From: Thecaphora thlaspeos
Taxonomy: Eukaryota; Basidiomycota; Ustilaginomycetes; Urocystidales; Glomosporiaceae
DNA: 64,000 nucleotides
Direction: 5' to 3'
NCBI GenBank assembly: GCA_900291925.1
Contig: UWYS01000008.1
Location: 496,001-560,000, forward strand
The notes under the pieces were generated by a model, which was not told the origin of the DNA, searched no databases, and saw only the letters and a program-made list of their open reading frames with translations. Positions 34,292-46,549 of the stretch are shown one piece after another. Both the position numbers and the translations under genes were made by a program. The number at the start of each line of letters is the position of its first letter. Positions within the stretch are counted from its first letter, which is position 1.

Positions 34292-35062
34292 ATGTGAGTT
34301 GTCCCTCTTGTAGCCAGGTTCGCACCAATGTTGGAGCGAGGTCGCTGACCTCTTTCTTTCTACCGCTCTGCAGGCCCCGTGCTCCTCGTAACCACTCCAA
34401 GACCGCCAAGGTCCCCCGCAGGCCTTTCGAGTCGGCTCGTCTCGACGCTGAGCTCAAGCTTGCCGGAGAGTACGGCCTTCGCAACAAGCGCGAGATCTGG
34501 CGCATTGCCCTCACCCTCTCCAAGATCCGACGTGCCGCTCGTGAGCTGCTCAAGCTTGACGAGAAGGACCCCAAGCGTCTCTTCGAGGGTAACGCCATCA
34601 TCCGCCGTCTTGTGCGCATCGGTGTGCTCGACGAGGCCCGCATGAGGCTCGACTACGTGCTCGCCCTCAAGATCGAGGACTTCCTGGAGCGCCGTCTCCA
34701 GACCCAGGTCTTCAAGAGCGGCCTCGCCAAGTCGATCCACCACGCCCGTGTCCTCATCACCCAGCGCCACATCCGGTGAGTGTCCACGTGCGGCCAGTAG
34801 GGCGGTGGTCCTTGATCTGCTGCTACGGCGGTCACTGAACTTTACCCTTCTCTGCTTCATCCTCCTTTCCTACCACAGCGTCGGCAGGCAGATCGTCAAC
34901 GTCCCCTCGTTCGTCGTCCGCCTCGACTCGCAGAAGCACATCGACTTCGCTCTCACCTCGCCCTATGGTGGTGCCCGCGCTGGCCGTGTCAAGCGCAAGC
35001 GCGCTCGTGCTGCCGCCGAGGCCGCTGGTGGTGACGATGCCGGTGATGACGAGGAGGAGTAA
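34292..35062 (+). CDS. RPS9: 40S ribosomal protein uS4 (S9), start codon split by an intron
   Basis: Exon 1 contributes only AT at 34292-34293, followed by a GTGAGT donor. Exon 2 is 34374-34775 and starts with the G of the start codon; exon 3 is 34879-35062. This gives 195 residues, matching the family. The N-terminus [20 protein letters not shown], the block [40 protein letters not shown], the S4 RNA-binding region [40 protein letters not shown] and the acidic [10 protein letters not shown] end are all as expected. uS4 is an rRNA-binding protein of the small-subunit body, important for decoding accuracy. No in-frame ATG other than the spliced one gives the conserved MPRAPR start. An 80-nt intron lies inside the ATG. 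Confidence 0.93.
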
Positions 35063-35440
35063 ACCACTCGCTCTCTTCTACCTTGTCCTCTCTCCGATAC
35101 CCCATACCCCAACCCTCCTCGCCAAAAAAAAAGCAGCAGCAGCAGCGGCTAGTGGAGCGGGATTCTGGGGGCACGACGGAGGCTTTGCAGCGTGAGAAGC
35201 CGGCGTCGTGCCTCTGGGTCTCGGTCTAGACGATCGATGGGGTCAAAGCGGACGGGCCGCGACGCTTCCTTTTGCACTTCCTCTCTCACCCGTCATTGAA
35301 GTTTCTTTTTGTTTTAGGAGCATCCATCCTTTAGTCATGTCAACATGATAGTTGATGGGAGGGGAGTAGAGATGGGCGCCGTGCTTCAACCCATCCGTCC
35401 ACAGCCCCCTCGTCGATCGCCCGCTTTCTACCATCTCTCC
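35063..35440. other. Convergent 3' intergenic
   Basis: Region between uS4 and the nominal stop of the coiled-coil gene. Has an A9 run followed by GCA repeats near 35124-35147. No gene seen. If the coiled-coil gene really ends at 35721, this region extends to there. Confidence 0.55.
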
Positions 35441-36412
35441 TCATGACTGTACACTGATGTACATTTCCATCACACACACACACTTACACCCAAAAAAGGC
35501 CAACACGCAAAACATGCATTGCTCCCATAACGCCGTCTGTGTGCAAGACTCGCTCGCTGCCGTGTTCATCATGCGTGCATAAGCAACGGGAGGCGTAGGC
35601 GTTGGCGTTGGCGTCGTCTGAGTTTCGTCCGTACAAATACAAAAGTGGTGCCGTTTGGTGAACCAAGAGGCGGTTCGATGATACACTTCCCTGCCCTGTC
35701 CATCCCTAGACGCCGCCACCTCAGAGCTCGACCATCTCGGCCGCGACCTCCTGCATCTCCTCTGCAATCTCCTCAAGATTGCCATCTTGGCCTCGAGCGC
35801 TTGCACCTGACGGTCGAAGTCTCTCTGCTGCGTCTGTGCGACCTTTCTGAGCTGGTCCTTTTCGACGGTGGCGCGGAGGAGGTCGTTTTCCTTTGCCTGG
35901 ACGCGACCGACGAGGGCGGCGAGGTGCGGTTGGCCGATGTAGGGTTGCGCCAGCTCGGTCTGGATGGCTCGCGCGCGGTGCGAGCATTCCAGCAGACCTC
36001 GGGTGATGAGGTGGAGGATCTCTTGGAGCATAGCGTCGGTGATGACGATACGACCGCCGTCGCGAGAGGCGTCATCGTCGGCTGCAGCAGCGGCGGCATG
36101 CGAGCAGGAGTGAGGCGTGCGGGCGTGGTCGCTGCCCGTCGTTGATGCCGCTGAGGAAGTCGAGGAGTCGGTGGTCGTCGATGCTCCTCCCGCTGACCCG
36201 TGGCCGGATGATGCAGGCTGAGAGAGGTAGGTGGTGAAGGCATCGTTGTACTCGTTCCAATGGGCCACCCGTCGCTCCTGACACTCTCTGAATGACTTGA
36301 GCAGGTACAGCGCCGTCGTGGGCTCCTCGTCGCTGCCAGCGTTGCTGTTGGACTGCAACGGTGGCGGCCGGCTCGACGGCGGAGAGGCGGCGGCGACGTC
36401 GTCGATGGACAT
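35441..36412 (-). CDS. Coiled-coil protein of unknown function, probable frameshift near the C-terminus
   Basis: The uninterrupted frame codes for 323 residues from MSIDDVAAASPPSSRPPPLQ. A Ser/Ala/Thr-rich N-terminal part contains LYLLKSFRECQERRVAHWNE; then GGRIVITDAMLQEILHLITR and CSHRARAIQTELAQPYIGQP lead into a heptad-rich coiled coil (ENDLLRATVEKDQLRKVAQ, DRQVQALEAKM). Around 35779-35786 the coiled coil stops abruptly in this frame and turns Arg-rich, while another frame continues perfectly as NLEEIAEEMQEVAAEMVEL and stops at 35721. A one-base deletion, real or from sequencing, is the likely reason; the ~110 residues after it look like translated 3' untranslated sequence. No family recognised. 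It could be a small subunit of a coiled-coil complex. Divergent from the trehalose-related gene. Confidence 0.68.
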   Translation of the reverse strand: MSIDDVAAASPPSSRPPPLQSNSNAGSDEEPTTALYLLKSFRECQERRVAHWNEYNDAFTTYLSQPASSGHGSAGGASTTTDSSTSSAASTTGSDHARTPHSCSHAAAAAADDDASRDGGRIVITDAMLQEILHLITRGLLECSHRARAIQTELAQPYIGQPHLAALVGRVQAKENDLLRATVEKDQLRKVAQTQQRDFDRQVQALEAKMAILRRLQRRCRRSRPRWSSSEVAASRDGQGREVYHRTASWFTKRHHFCICTDETQTTPTPTPTPPVAYARMMNTAASESCTQTALWEQCMFCVLAFFGCKCVCVMEMYISVQS

Positions 36413-37682
36413 TTCGGGCTAGAAGAGGCAGAGGGCGGAGGTCTGCTGTGTTGCGGCGATGCAACGAGCGAGCGAGCGACGAGGTGACAGCCGGGAGAGA
36501 AGGCGGCAGTGAGGAAAGCGGCCGGTGCCGAAGGGAGGGGCGCGAGAAAGAAGGGTCCACCACCGCCCGCCTTTCGTCCCGCTCGATCCGCGGAATCGCA
36601 CGCGCGCGCCTCAGCATCGGACGACGTCGCCCCTCGATCCATAATACATCGGCCGCCATCCGGGGCGCAGAGGCATGAGGGTGAAGCAGGGCGTGGCGTG
36701 CGTGTGGTCCGGGCTCGCCCTCGGCCCACAGGCGACCCACGGACGCTAGCTTCTTCGCCTCGTGCCGACAACGCTATGTGCGACGATGTAGAGCAATAAC
36801 CTACCATGAGCGGCTCCGTTCCTACAGATATAAACAAAGTCTCGACATGGGCAGCAAGCAGGCAAGCATCATGGCCAGCCGGCCCATCGGGGAGCCCCGG
36901 ACTGCGGCATCACCCAGCAGCTCGTCGGACGCTTTCCGACATCGACTGCTGGCTGTCCTCGAGCTTGTCCTGTATGTCTTGGCCTCTGGCTGCGACCGGC
37001 GTCGCCCGTGTGCTGACTGTGCATGGCGGCTGGCCCGACCGACGCTGAGTGGAGCCGTCGCCTTGGTGCTTGCGTGCCCCGCCTGCCCTCCACCCGGGCC
37101 GGCCCTTTTCTTTTTCTCTCCTCTTTTCTCGAAAGGTTGAGAACACGCCGGCCGCCGAGAAGAACGGCGACGACGGCGAGCCCGCAACCGGCCGATCCGA
37201 AAGCACCCTTAACTTGGCCTGGCCACCCACCTGGCTTGGCTACCGCTGATCGTTCTTCATCACCACCTTCATCCCCCTTCCTCGGACCCCACTTCCCCCA
37301 ATCACCCTTACGACCTCCGTCGTCGGTGGCCCCTCTCGCGCACCGTCACCCTCGTCTCGTTTTGTCTCGTTTTCGTCGCCCCGCTGCGCCCCGCCCCTCG
37401 CTCGCTCGCTCGCTCAGAGCTTCTTTGGAACGGACGCGACGGCTGCTTCTTCTCTCGCCCCCACCTCCCTGCTTAGATCGCGCGCCCTTCATTCTGCTTG
37501 TCCTGCTCCGGGTCCTCGATTTATCGACTCGACGCTCACAAGTCCTCCTCTCTCGACGACCAGCGAACCACAGCCGACGCTGTGCATGCCCGGCAGCCTT
37601 TGACGACGAGCACCTGGTCCGACACGCTGGGTCCCATCACGCCCCCGAGGAGTCGCTCTTCGCGGGTGTATTCACCACCAAC
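36413..37682. promoter_or_regulatory. Divergent intergenic with long leader of the trehalose gene
   Basis: About 1.27 kb between divergent start codons. From about 37260 the plus strand is C/T-rich with CTCGCTCG repeats and probably transcribed. No independent gene supported. Confidence 0.5.
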
Positions 37683-40600
37683 ATGCCGCGCCGTGGCCAT
37701 CTCGGCGGCCACCGGGTCATTATAGCCTCGCTCTTCCTGCCGGACACGCTCCAGTTCAGCGAGCCGGAGCTCGACTCAGCTTTTACGGAGTCGCCCGAGG
37801 AGTCGCCCGCATCCGCATCGCCCGACTCGGTGCTCCGGGAGCCGCCGCTGCCCATCCATGAGCTCTCTTCGCGGCTCGCCGCCTCGATGCGGGACCGTCG
37901 CGACAGTAGCAGCAATCACGAAGCCGCTCGCTCAAAGCCGCTCGTATCTAAGACGCCCAAGCGCAGGCAACCGTCGTTCTCGGACAAGAAGGTCAACATG
38001 AGTGAGCTGATGTTTGAGGTGACCGCTTTCCCCAAGCTCGACGTCAAGGCGGCTTCGGGGGCCGACGGAGCCATTAGCGGACCGCCGTCGCCCAAAGGCC
38101 GCTCGCGCACAGGCTCGATGTCGGAGCAGAACGCAACGCCGTCCGACATCCCCGTTGCGCCCGCCTCGGACCACGGTCGCTCGGCCACGAACATCGAGAC
38201 CGGCGGAAGCTCTGCCCTGTCGACATCGCCTCTGCCCAGCACCAAGGGCTCCTTTGGCCCCGTTGCCTCGGGACAGAAGAGCAGGCGCACCAGCTTCAAC
38301 ACGGGCGGCACTTTGGGCCAGGCGCTGTCCCAGGGCGGCCCTTCCGTCGAGGGGGCGGGTACCCAGTCGCCTGGCGCAACGGCCGGCGGGAGGCACGGAA
38401 TGACGATGCCCCTTAGCATCATCTCGGACATGGCGGTGAGTCACAGGGCGAACGCAGGGACAGTCGGCGCGAGGGAGCAAGCCAGCGTCCATTAAGCTTA
38501 CAATTGGCATTGACCACCACGCCCTTCCTTTGCTCCTTCTTCCTACCCCCTCTCGCAACTACTGCACGCAGGCCAAGCGAGGTGGTCCGATCCCCCAGGT
38601 GTCAACTCCCGGCGACAGCGAGCGGCACCACCCGTTCGGCTCGGGTGCCGTGACGCCGATGGCGGGGTCGCAGACGCCCGGACACGCCAATCGCCCGGCC
38701 CTCGCCGCAACGCGCAGCTTCGCTGGTCTCAGCCCATCGGCCCTGAGCATGACCAAGGCCAGCAGTAGCAGCGGTCCGTCTTCGGAACCGTCCCGCCTTA
38801 GGGGGCCCGCCGGCATCGGTGCGACCAAGCAACCTCAGCAGCAGGCGGCGTCGACGCTGGCTATGCCGTCGTCCGCTTCGTTTTCTTCCAGAACGATGCC
38901 GCCCAAACCCAGCCAGCTGGTCCGAGCCGAGAGCGCCATGGCAAGCACCTCGGGCATCGATCGCGGACGCTGCGCCACCGCGATGCCAACCCCTTCGCTC
39001 GGGAGACCCGAGGCGCAGCGCGAACAGCCTGCCGGCAAAGGGATCGACAACAGGGACCACGCAGTCGGCGCCTCGCCGTCGCCCTCGACTCCCTCCTCGA
39101 GCAAGCTGCGCAACCTCAGCTTCAGCGGGGCTCGGAGCTCGCACGGCGCCTCGTCGGCGTTTGGCCGCAACCGCAGCATCTGCGCCGCCTCGCGCATCCG
39201 GCACGGCGGGCGCGCGTCGTCGAGAACCCGGACGGGCCTCAACCGTCGCACCTCGGCGGCCTCGGTCGACACGTTTGCCGACACACCGTCAGGCCTCCCG
39301 CCCTTCGAATTCGTCGCGAACCCGGCGGCCAACGGCGGGCTGATCAATGCGGTTCGCAGCATCGAGCGCGAGAAGCTGCGCGCTGGCAAACTATACATCG
39401 GCACCGTCGGCATCGACACCGAGGGCTGGCTCGGGCCTGCCGAGAAGCGCGACGTCGAAGCGCGCTATCGGAAGGAGAAGAGCTCGGTCCCCGTGTGGGT
39501 CGACGACGAGGACTTTGACAGCAGCTACAACCAGTTCTGCAAGCAGATCCTCTGGCCGACCTTTCACTACACGCTGCCCACCTCCAAGGGCCTCGAGCAC
39601 GAGCAGGAGGCATTCCGCGCCTACGTCGAGGTCAACCGTCGCTTCGCCGATGCGATCGAGGAGTCGTACGAGGAGGGCGACATCGTGTGGATCAACGACT
39701 ACCACCTGCTTCTGGTGCCCCAGATGGTGCACGACAGGCTGCCACACGCGACCATCGGCCTGTTTGTTCACATCGCCTTCCCGTCGTCCGAGATCTTCCG
39801 ATGCCTCAGCGTCCGCGAGACGCTGCTCAAGGGGATGCTCGGCGCCGACCTGATCGGCTTCCAGACGCACAACTTCTGCCGCCACTTCCGCCAGACGGTC
39901 AGCCGCATCCTTCAGCTCGAGGCGACGCCCAAGGGCATCCAGCTCGACGGCAGCTTCGTCACCGTCTCACCGTTCCCGATCGGGATCGATGTGCGCAGCC
40001 TCAACGCGAGGCGCCAGGACCCCGAGGTGCAGGAGTGGATCTCAAAACTCCGCGAAAAGTACTCGGGCAAACGGATCGTCGTCGGCCGGGACAAGCTCGA
40101 CTGGATCAAGGGCGTGCGCCAGAAGCTGCTAGCGTTCGAGACGTTCCTCGACGAGCACCCCAAGTGGGCTGGCGAAGTGGTGCTGATCCAGGTCGCGCTC
40201 GCCACCACCGAGCACAACGAGGAGATCGGCGAGGCGACCGACGTCGTTGCGCGCATCAACAACAAGTACAGCAACCTCACCTATCAGCCCGTCGTCTTCC
40301 TCCACGTCCAGGACATCACCTTCAGCCAGTACCTCGCCCTGCTCACGGTGGCTGACTGCTTCCTCGCGACCAGTCTGCGTGAGGGGATGAACCTCACCTC
40401 GCACGAGTACGTCGTCTGCCAGGAGGCGCGCCATCGCCCGCTGGTGCTCTCCGAGTTCACGGGGACCTATTCGGGCCTGCGCGCCTGCATCGGTATCAAC
40501 CCGTGGAACACCAAGCAGGTGGCCAACGCGATCCACAAAGCGCTGACGATGGGCGAATCGGAGATGGTCCAGCGGTGGACCGACCTGCACCGCGTCGTCG

Positions 40601-41829
40601 TCACCCAGACGGCGCAGCACTGGATCACCTCGCTCCTCGGGCACCTCGAGCGCGCCCACCTCGAGCAGGAGCGCCTCGAAAACATGTTCGTCCCGCGCCT
40701 CGAGGTGGCTCAGCTCGTCTCCGAATGGCGCGCCGCTCACTCGCGCCTGCTGCTCGTCGACCTCGAGGAGACGCTCATCAAGCTCGACCCGGCCGTGCTG
40801 CGCCAGCAGGGCGGCTTCGAGGCGCCCGAGTGGCTCGTTCGGCTGCTGACGGACCTCACCGCGGATAGCAAGAACGTCGTTTACGTGCTGAGCGCCCTGG
40901 GGACAGACGATTTGGCCAAGCTCGCCGGCGCGGTCGACGGCGTCGGCTTCGTCGCTGAGAACGGCTGCTTCGTCAAGCACGCTCGAGAGACTTACTGGAC
41001 CAGTCTAGTGGCCGCCTTTGACCTCCGCCCCATCCGCGACATCCTCAACTACTTTACCGAGCGGACACCTGGCTCTTACATCGAGGAGCGTGGCGCCTCA
41101 ATGTGCTGGCGCTTTTGGAACGAAGAGGACTCCAAGGTCAACTTGCACGAGGCGCAGTGGGCGCGGCGCCAGTCGGCCGAGGTGTCTAACCTGATACACG
41201 AGCGCTTCTCGCACTCGCTGCGCGTGATCCCGTGTAAGACAAGCTGCCTCATCATGCCCTGCTACGCCAGCCGCGCTTCGGCGGTCCAGCACATCATCAT
41301 GCAGATGAGCGTCCTCGGCACCGTCTCGTTCCCGACGGCCAGCAGCAGCTCTTCGTCGCTGCACGCTTCGTCGTCGGCCGCTGATGCCGCGCTCGCGGCG
41401 CCCCCACCCCCGCCCGCCGTCGCGCAGCGCCTCCCCGACCAGCCGCACCACATCCCGCTCCACCAGTCGCCGCTCGAGTCGGTCTACAAGCAGCCGTCCA
41501 ACTACTGGCCCATCCCAGGCACCGCAACCGCCCAGTCGTCGCCCGTTCAGCATCCGAGCTCGCGCCACCGTGGGTCGCTCTCGCAAGGTGTCCACCACGG
41601 CCACCACTTGGGCCAGTTCGACTTTGTGCTGGCGCTGGGCCAGGACGAAAAGCTGCTCGCCTACGTCAACACGCTCGACCTCTTTGCCCCCGTCACTTGC
41701 ACCACAGTCGACCTCGAGAAGAACCGGGGCACCGAGGCGGCGTACTTCCTGGCGCCCGAGGACGTCAAGGAGGCGCTCGAGGAGATGATCAACTTCCGAG
41801 CCCGCGACCTCAAGTGGGCTCACGGATGA
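37683..41829 (+). CDS. Trehalose-6-phosphate synthase/phosphatase complex regulatory-type subunit (TPS3/TSL1-like)
   Basis: Exons 37683-38435 and 38572-41829, phase 0, give 1336 residues. A short conserved N-terminus (HRVIIASLFLPDTLQFSE) is followed by ~480 low-complexity Ser/Pro/Thr-rich residues. The GT20 domain begins near 523 (KLYIGTVGIDTEGWLGPAEK) and includes VWINDYHLLLVPQMV, FVHIAFPSSEIFRCLSVRET, VVGRDKLDWIKGV and LREGMNLTSHEYVVCQEARH. The usual Asp of RDGMN is Glu here. The phosphatase-like domain starts near 975 but its nucleophile motif DxDGT reads DLEET, so it should not dephosphorylate. It also carries a ~90-residue disordered insertion (about 1173-1262). Length, N-terminus and decayed motif favour the TPS3/TSL1 regulatory class over catalytic TPS1 or TPS2. 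Trehalose is a stress and reserve sugar in fungi. Confidence 0.9.
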
Positions 41830-44800
41830 TGGGCGGTCGAGGCAGCAGGACGCCACCGCGGCGGTCTCCTCTACAATCACCTCCTGACCGGTACATACGT
41901 GCCTTCCACCTATGGTTGCCTGACTGGCCGCACTGTCGCTCCCGGTCCACCTTCCCGCCTCTCCGCCTATCCCCGCTCCTCGCTCGGCCATCTTCCCACG
42001 CGATTCCAAAAACGGTCAACACCTCAACATCAACCCATGCTACCTACGATGTCCGGGCCGACGCAGGCCAGCTACTGCATCGCATCTTGCCAGCAACGCG
42101 ATTCGCGCCGAGGCACGCATGCATCACGACGACCACCGGTCCGAATCCAGCATAAGTCCCATTTCTCTTGCATCACACTTCTCCTCCCGCTCTGTTCGCA
42201 TTAAGCTCCGTAACTCTTCCTCACTAGCCCCTATCCAACGACCCAGCGGCCAACAAGCGAAAGCCTTCGAATCGGGGGACGCTGTCGCGCCTGTCTCCAT
42301 CTCTCCCAATCCCTGTTTCCGTCCAGCGGACAGTCGAGTCCCAAGCAAGGCGGCGCTGTTGGTCATGCGTCCGTCCTCCCGCCCGTTCGACAGATGGGAA
42401 AGACCGCTGGTCGCCCGCCCGGACACAAGAAGACAACGCCGACCTGATGTCGATCACGACCGTTGTATCTGTCTAGCCCCTCTCATCCCCCAGTCCCAGA
42501 GCAACGTACAGACACACCCAAAATACACACCGATTTTAATGGCCATAAATGCCACCATCGCCCTCTCTTTCAGCTAGAATGCTTGTGTGTGGCGGTCCTT
42601 GTCGTCGTCGTGTTGCGCTACGTTGGAGGAATTTGTCGGTCTATAAGAGTGAGTTGGGGCGAAGCAACCAGACCCGACCCACCGCCCTGGTCGGGAGGCC
42701 CGCGAACGAAGAGAGAGAGGGCTCATGGACCGGCCTCATGCATCGACCTTGGCGTTGCCTCCCCGCTTACTTAGCCTCGTCTCCCGTGCTGGCAGATATC
42801 AGCTGAGGCGAGGAGGCTTTCGTTCTCCAGACGAGGAGTTGCCTAACTCGGCCACCTGCTCTCGTGTTCCCGTTCTCTTGGGCGTCTTGAAGCTACTCAC
42901 TGGACCCCACGACCATCCTGCCGCCATCACCGACGAGGAACGGAGGTGGGCGCACGGGTTCGCCGAGAGTGCATGCATAAAGAGACGGCCGAGGCCTAGA
43001 GGGGAAATTCCAGCTACTCTGGCATCAAACCGTCCGGTCGCGCTTCCCTTGTCGTCGTCGTTGTTTTGCTCTGCCCGAATGGCACCAAAAGGCATGCTTG
43101 ATCACTGCTGGCGTCGGCGCCGAGGTACGAGGAGACGGGGTCGTACATAGGGAGTGTCTGCCTGGACCTTCCTTGATCATGGCCGGAGTACTGTATACCA
43201 CAGCTGTAAAAGTTTCGCGCTGTTAGCGTTCCGACGGACGACGGATGGCAGCCTTCACTTTGCTTCAAGCCATGGCCCTCAACTACTAGAGCTTCGAATA
43301 GACATGTGATGTGACAAACCTGGCAATCACGGCTAGTGGTAGCTCTATGGATTGGAACGGCGGAAAAGACGGTAGGCTGTGTTTGTCGGTACGATCTTAG
43401 CCTGTCCCTTGACCGCAGTACGCGGAACCAGCTGCACCGGCCAAACTGCTGTAGGGCTGCTCTCTGCTGATGCCGTGGAGACTTGCCTAGCTCTTCTGGG
43501 CGAACGGACGAGTCGTGGCAGCAATGAGGAATATATTGTAGCGTGATAAGGACGGAAAAGCAGCATCACAAAGTCACGGTCAAAGGGAGTTGAAGCGAGC
43601 GGGATTCTTGCCGCTTAGCCTGACTTCGGCCCATCAAAGTCGTCCAGGATCAGCATCACCGGGTCGCTCTCCCTTCGGCCTTGCCTTTGTTTCGCGAAGG
43701 TCGGCTTCATGGACAAAATCCCTGGGTCGCCTGTCGCTCTTATGGTGTATGTACGTACAGTACAGTAGCTACAGTAGTACCGGAGTCGCTCTGGACGTTG
43801 CCGAGTTGTGGCGGCGGCGTTGTCCATGGACTACACAGGAGTGTGGGAAGCCAGGGGGAAAGGATGTCGCCCGACGTCGTTTCTGCGTGTCACGCGGGGC
43901 CGATCGGGCGGGTAAGCAGGGCTAAGTAGGGAGAGCCCGATCCACGAGATCTTGGCTTGTGCTTATGCTACTGTGCCTGCCTGGGCGCCTAAACGCCCTG
44001 CCTGCCTTTGATAGATCCTGAAGCTCCCTTCTCTAGCAATGTGCATTGACACGTCTGCACGTCGAATCGCCGACTCGCGCATCGTCAGACGGGCGCGCCC
44101 TTGGCCCGACTCCGGGCCGGTGCGGGCTCACATGGCCGTCATTTCCGACCTATTGGACAATAAAAGGAGACGCGGGCAAGCGTGAAAGGGCAACAACGTC
44201 AATTGTACCACAGACAAAGGCCAAGGTCAGGCGATGGTACGTAGCGATCAAGAGCGCGTGCCTCCGGTTCGCTTGGGCGTCCCAAGGCAAAGAGAAGCCA
44301 GCATGGCTGCCGATGCCGCTTGCGACGTCGTCGCCATCACGTCACCCGGCGCGCGCTCTAACAGTCACCTCGGCTGCAAGATGCCAGAGCTAGTCGGAGC
44401 CACAGGTGGGGGTGAGCGGCGTGGTGCTGTCTCGGATGCGGCCGGACGACGAGGATCAGCGCTGCGCCGACCTCGTCCTTGTTCTTTCTTCTCCTTCCTT
44501 TATTTTCTTGTGTAAGCAGCGACGGCCAAGGACGGAGTGCCACCCAGGTCCAAACTTTTCGGGCGAAACTTTATGCAGCAATCACCTGCTGCACTTCTCG
44601 GGCGAGGGCCGGACCGGATACTGGTGGAGTGCGCCCAGCATCCGGGACCACATCCCTTCGCCTTTTCGTCCTTGAGCTTCCAGCTTGGCGCTTCCAGCTT
44701 AGCGCTTCTTCTTTCACGTCATCACAGCGGGCACTCCCGAGCGTACCGCACGGCGATCTACACTCTGATCCGAGTAAGCCGTTCCGGTGTGACACGGTAG

Positions 44801-46549
44801 GGTCGACCAACGTGACAGGAACTCGGAAAACCCCGCTAAGCGAACTTCGGATTCTTTTTCAACGTTCATGCTGAAAGCCTGGCTGGCCGTCGTTGCCGGA
44901 TCGGTGGCTTCCGAGGAACCACATGCATGCTTCCGAGGGGAGTTCGGCGCAGCGCGGAGAGACAGGGGCTTGATTCATTCGGGGGCGGCGCGCGTGGGTG
45001 GCACCGTTGGTTGCTCTGGTGACGCAGCAGCGAGCGCCTCTTCAGCTAATAATCAGCAGCGGCGCTCGTCGACGCCTCCTCGGCCATGTCTCGGTCGTTC
45101 TCCTCGGGATCCTGAACGTACGACTCGACTCTTGTTTACTCTGTATCGAGGCCATTTCTCGTCGCCGGACACCGCCTCGGAAATTGCTCATCGTCAAAAC
45201 TTACGTACGGATGGCCGCGTCGCCCGTACGGGTTTGCAACGTCGACCACCCATACTGCATCGTATCGCAAACGTCGACTACCAGACTATCGAAGGCCTTC
45301 ATCTACGGGCAGGCACATGTCAGGCGGGCGACGCGACGAGCCATTACAACAGACCTAGAGGCTTTCTTCCCCGTGCAAGGGAAGCGCGACTTGGAACCTC
45401 AGCAGCCAAGCTAGCTGAGGATCCCATCCCTCCTCATGCGGAGTCGGGGTTCGGAACTGTCGATGGTTAAATGCCGTACAGATACTGACTCTCTACTGTA
45501 GAGGCGGCGTTGACATTGGGATTCCGAATTGCCTTGCCGATAGACAGCCTCTAACGAACAGCCGGAACAGTGGTGCGAACTTTGTACGAGGGCAGTTAGG
45601 GTCAGAAGCACCAGATCGACGTATACCCGTCCAGCCTCTTAGCCACCAGCAATATCAACCAGCGGACCGCTGAGCTCCAGTTTGCGTTGCCACGACACCT
45701 TTCGTTCCCTCTTCGCCGCAAAGGATCGGCTTATTTTATTGTTGTCTCAATGAGCCGATGTTTGGTACTTAGGCACGCCTACTGGCCGGCGGCATTTGCG
45801 TTTGGCGACGTACAACGACCGACAGCACATCACATGGTGCGGCTGACCGAAGCTATGTACCCTTCTAGGGATCGAAAATTATCGTTCCGGAACGTTGGCC
45901 TTTGCCGTTCTCCGAATCGCATGCTCGCTCAATAATACAGTACTGTACTTTTTGAGAGGCAGACCATTGGCGGAACCAGACCCAGGGAGAAGGGGGAAGG
46001 AGGTTCATGATCTTGAGCAATGTTCGCTGATGGGCTGAGCCTCAAATCTGTCTGAATACTCTGTACTGCATTGTGATGTTGACCGAGGGCGGGCGGGGAG
46101 CACGAAAATAGAACACTGCTCTCGTGTGTATCGTCGACCTGCGGTACGTACTTAGCCTCTGCACAGCTGGCAACCTCCGGAAACGGCCCTGTGGACCTCT
46201 CTGGATTTGTGTGTCACGAGCGTCGCTACAGCCACCCCCCCCCGAGATGTGATCCCTGTTTGGAGTTCACAGGTGCCGTATTCTTACCGTAAAACCTAGG
46301 TCCGGACCCGACGACATGTGCATCTCGGACGCCAGTGCCGACAGCACAGGAGGGCCCGTGTGGCATGTCATATTATTGTTAGGATCGAGAGCCTGGCACC
46401 GCCGCAGATAGGTCATTTGCGGTGAGTGTTTCGGAAGACGGCGATGCGGTGCGCGGAAGATGTCGTCAGAGCCGGTCAGCCGCGTTGCTGTACCCGTTGC
46501 ACCGACAAACGAGCGAAGGGGTACAGCATAGACATTTCTGGCGGATCTA

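Noticed and set aside
37023..37682. Upstream in-frame extension of the trehalose gene
   Set aside because: The conserved N-terminal block starts right after the ATG at 37683, while the upstream translation is Arg/Pro/Ser-rich leader sequence.
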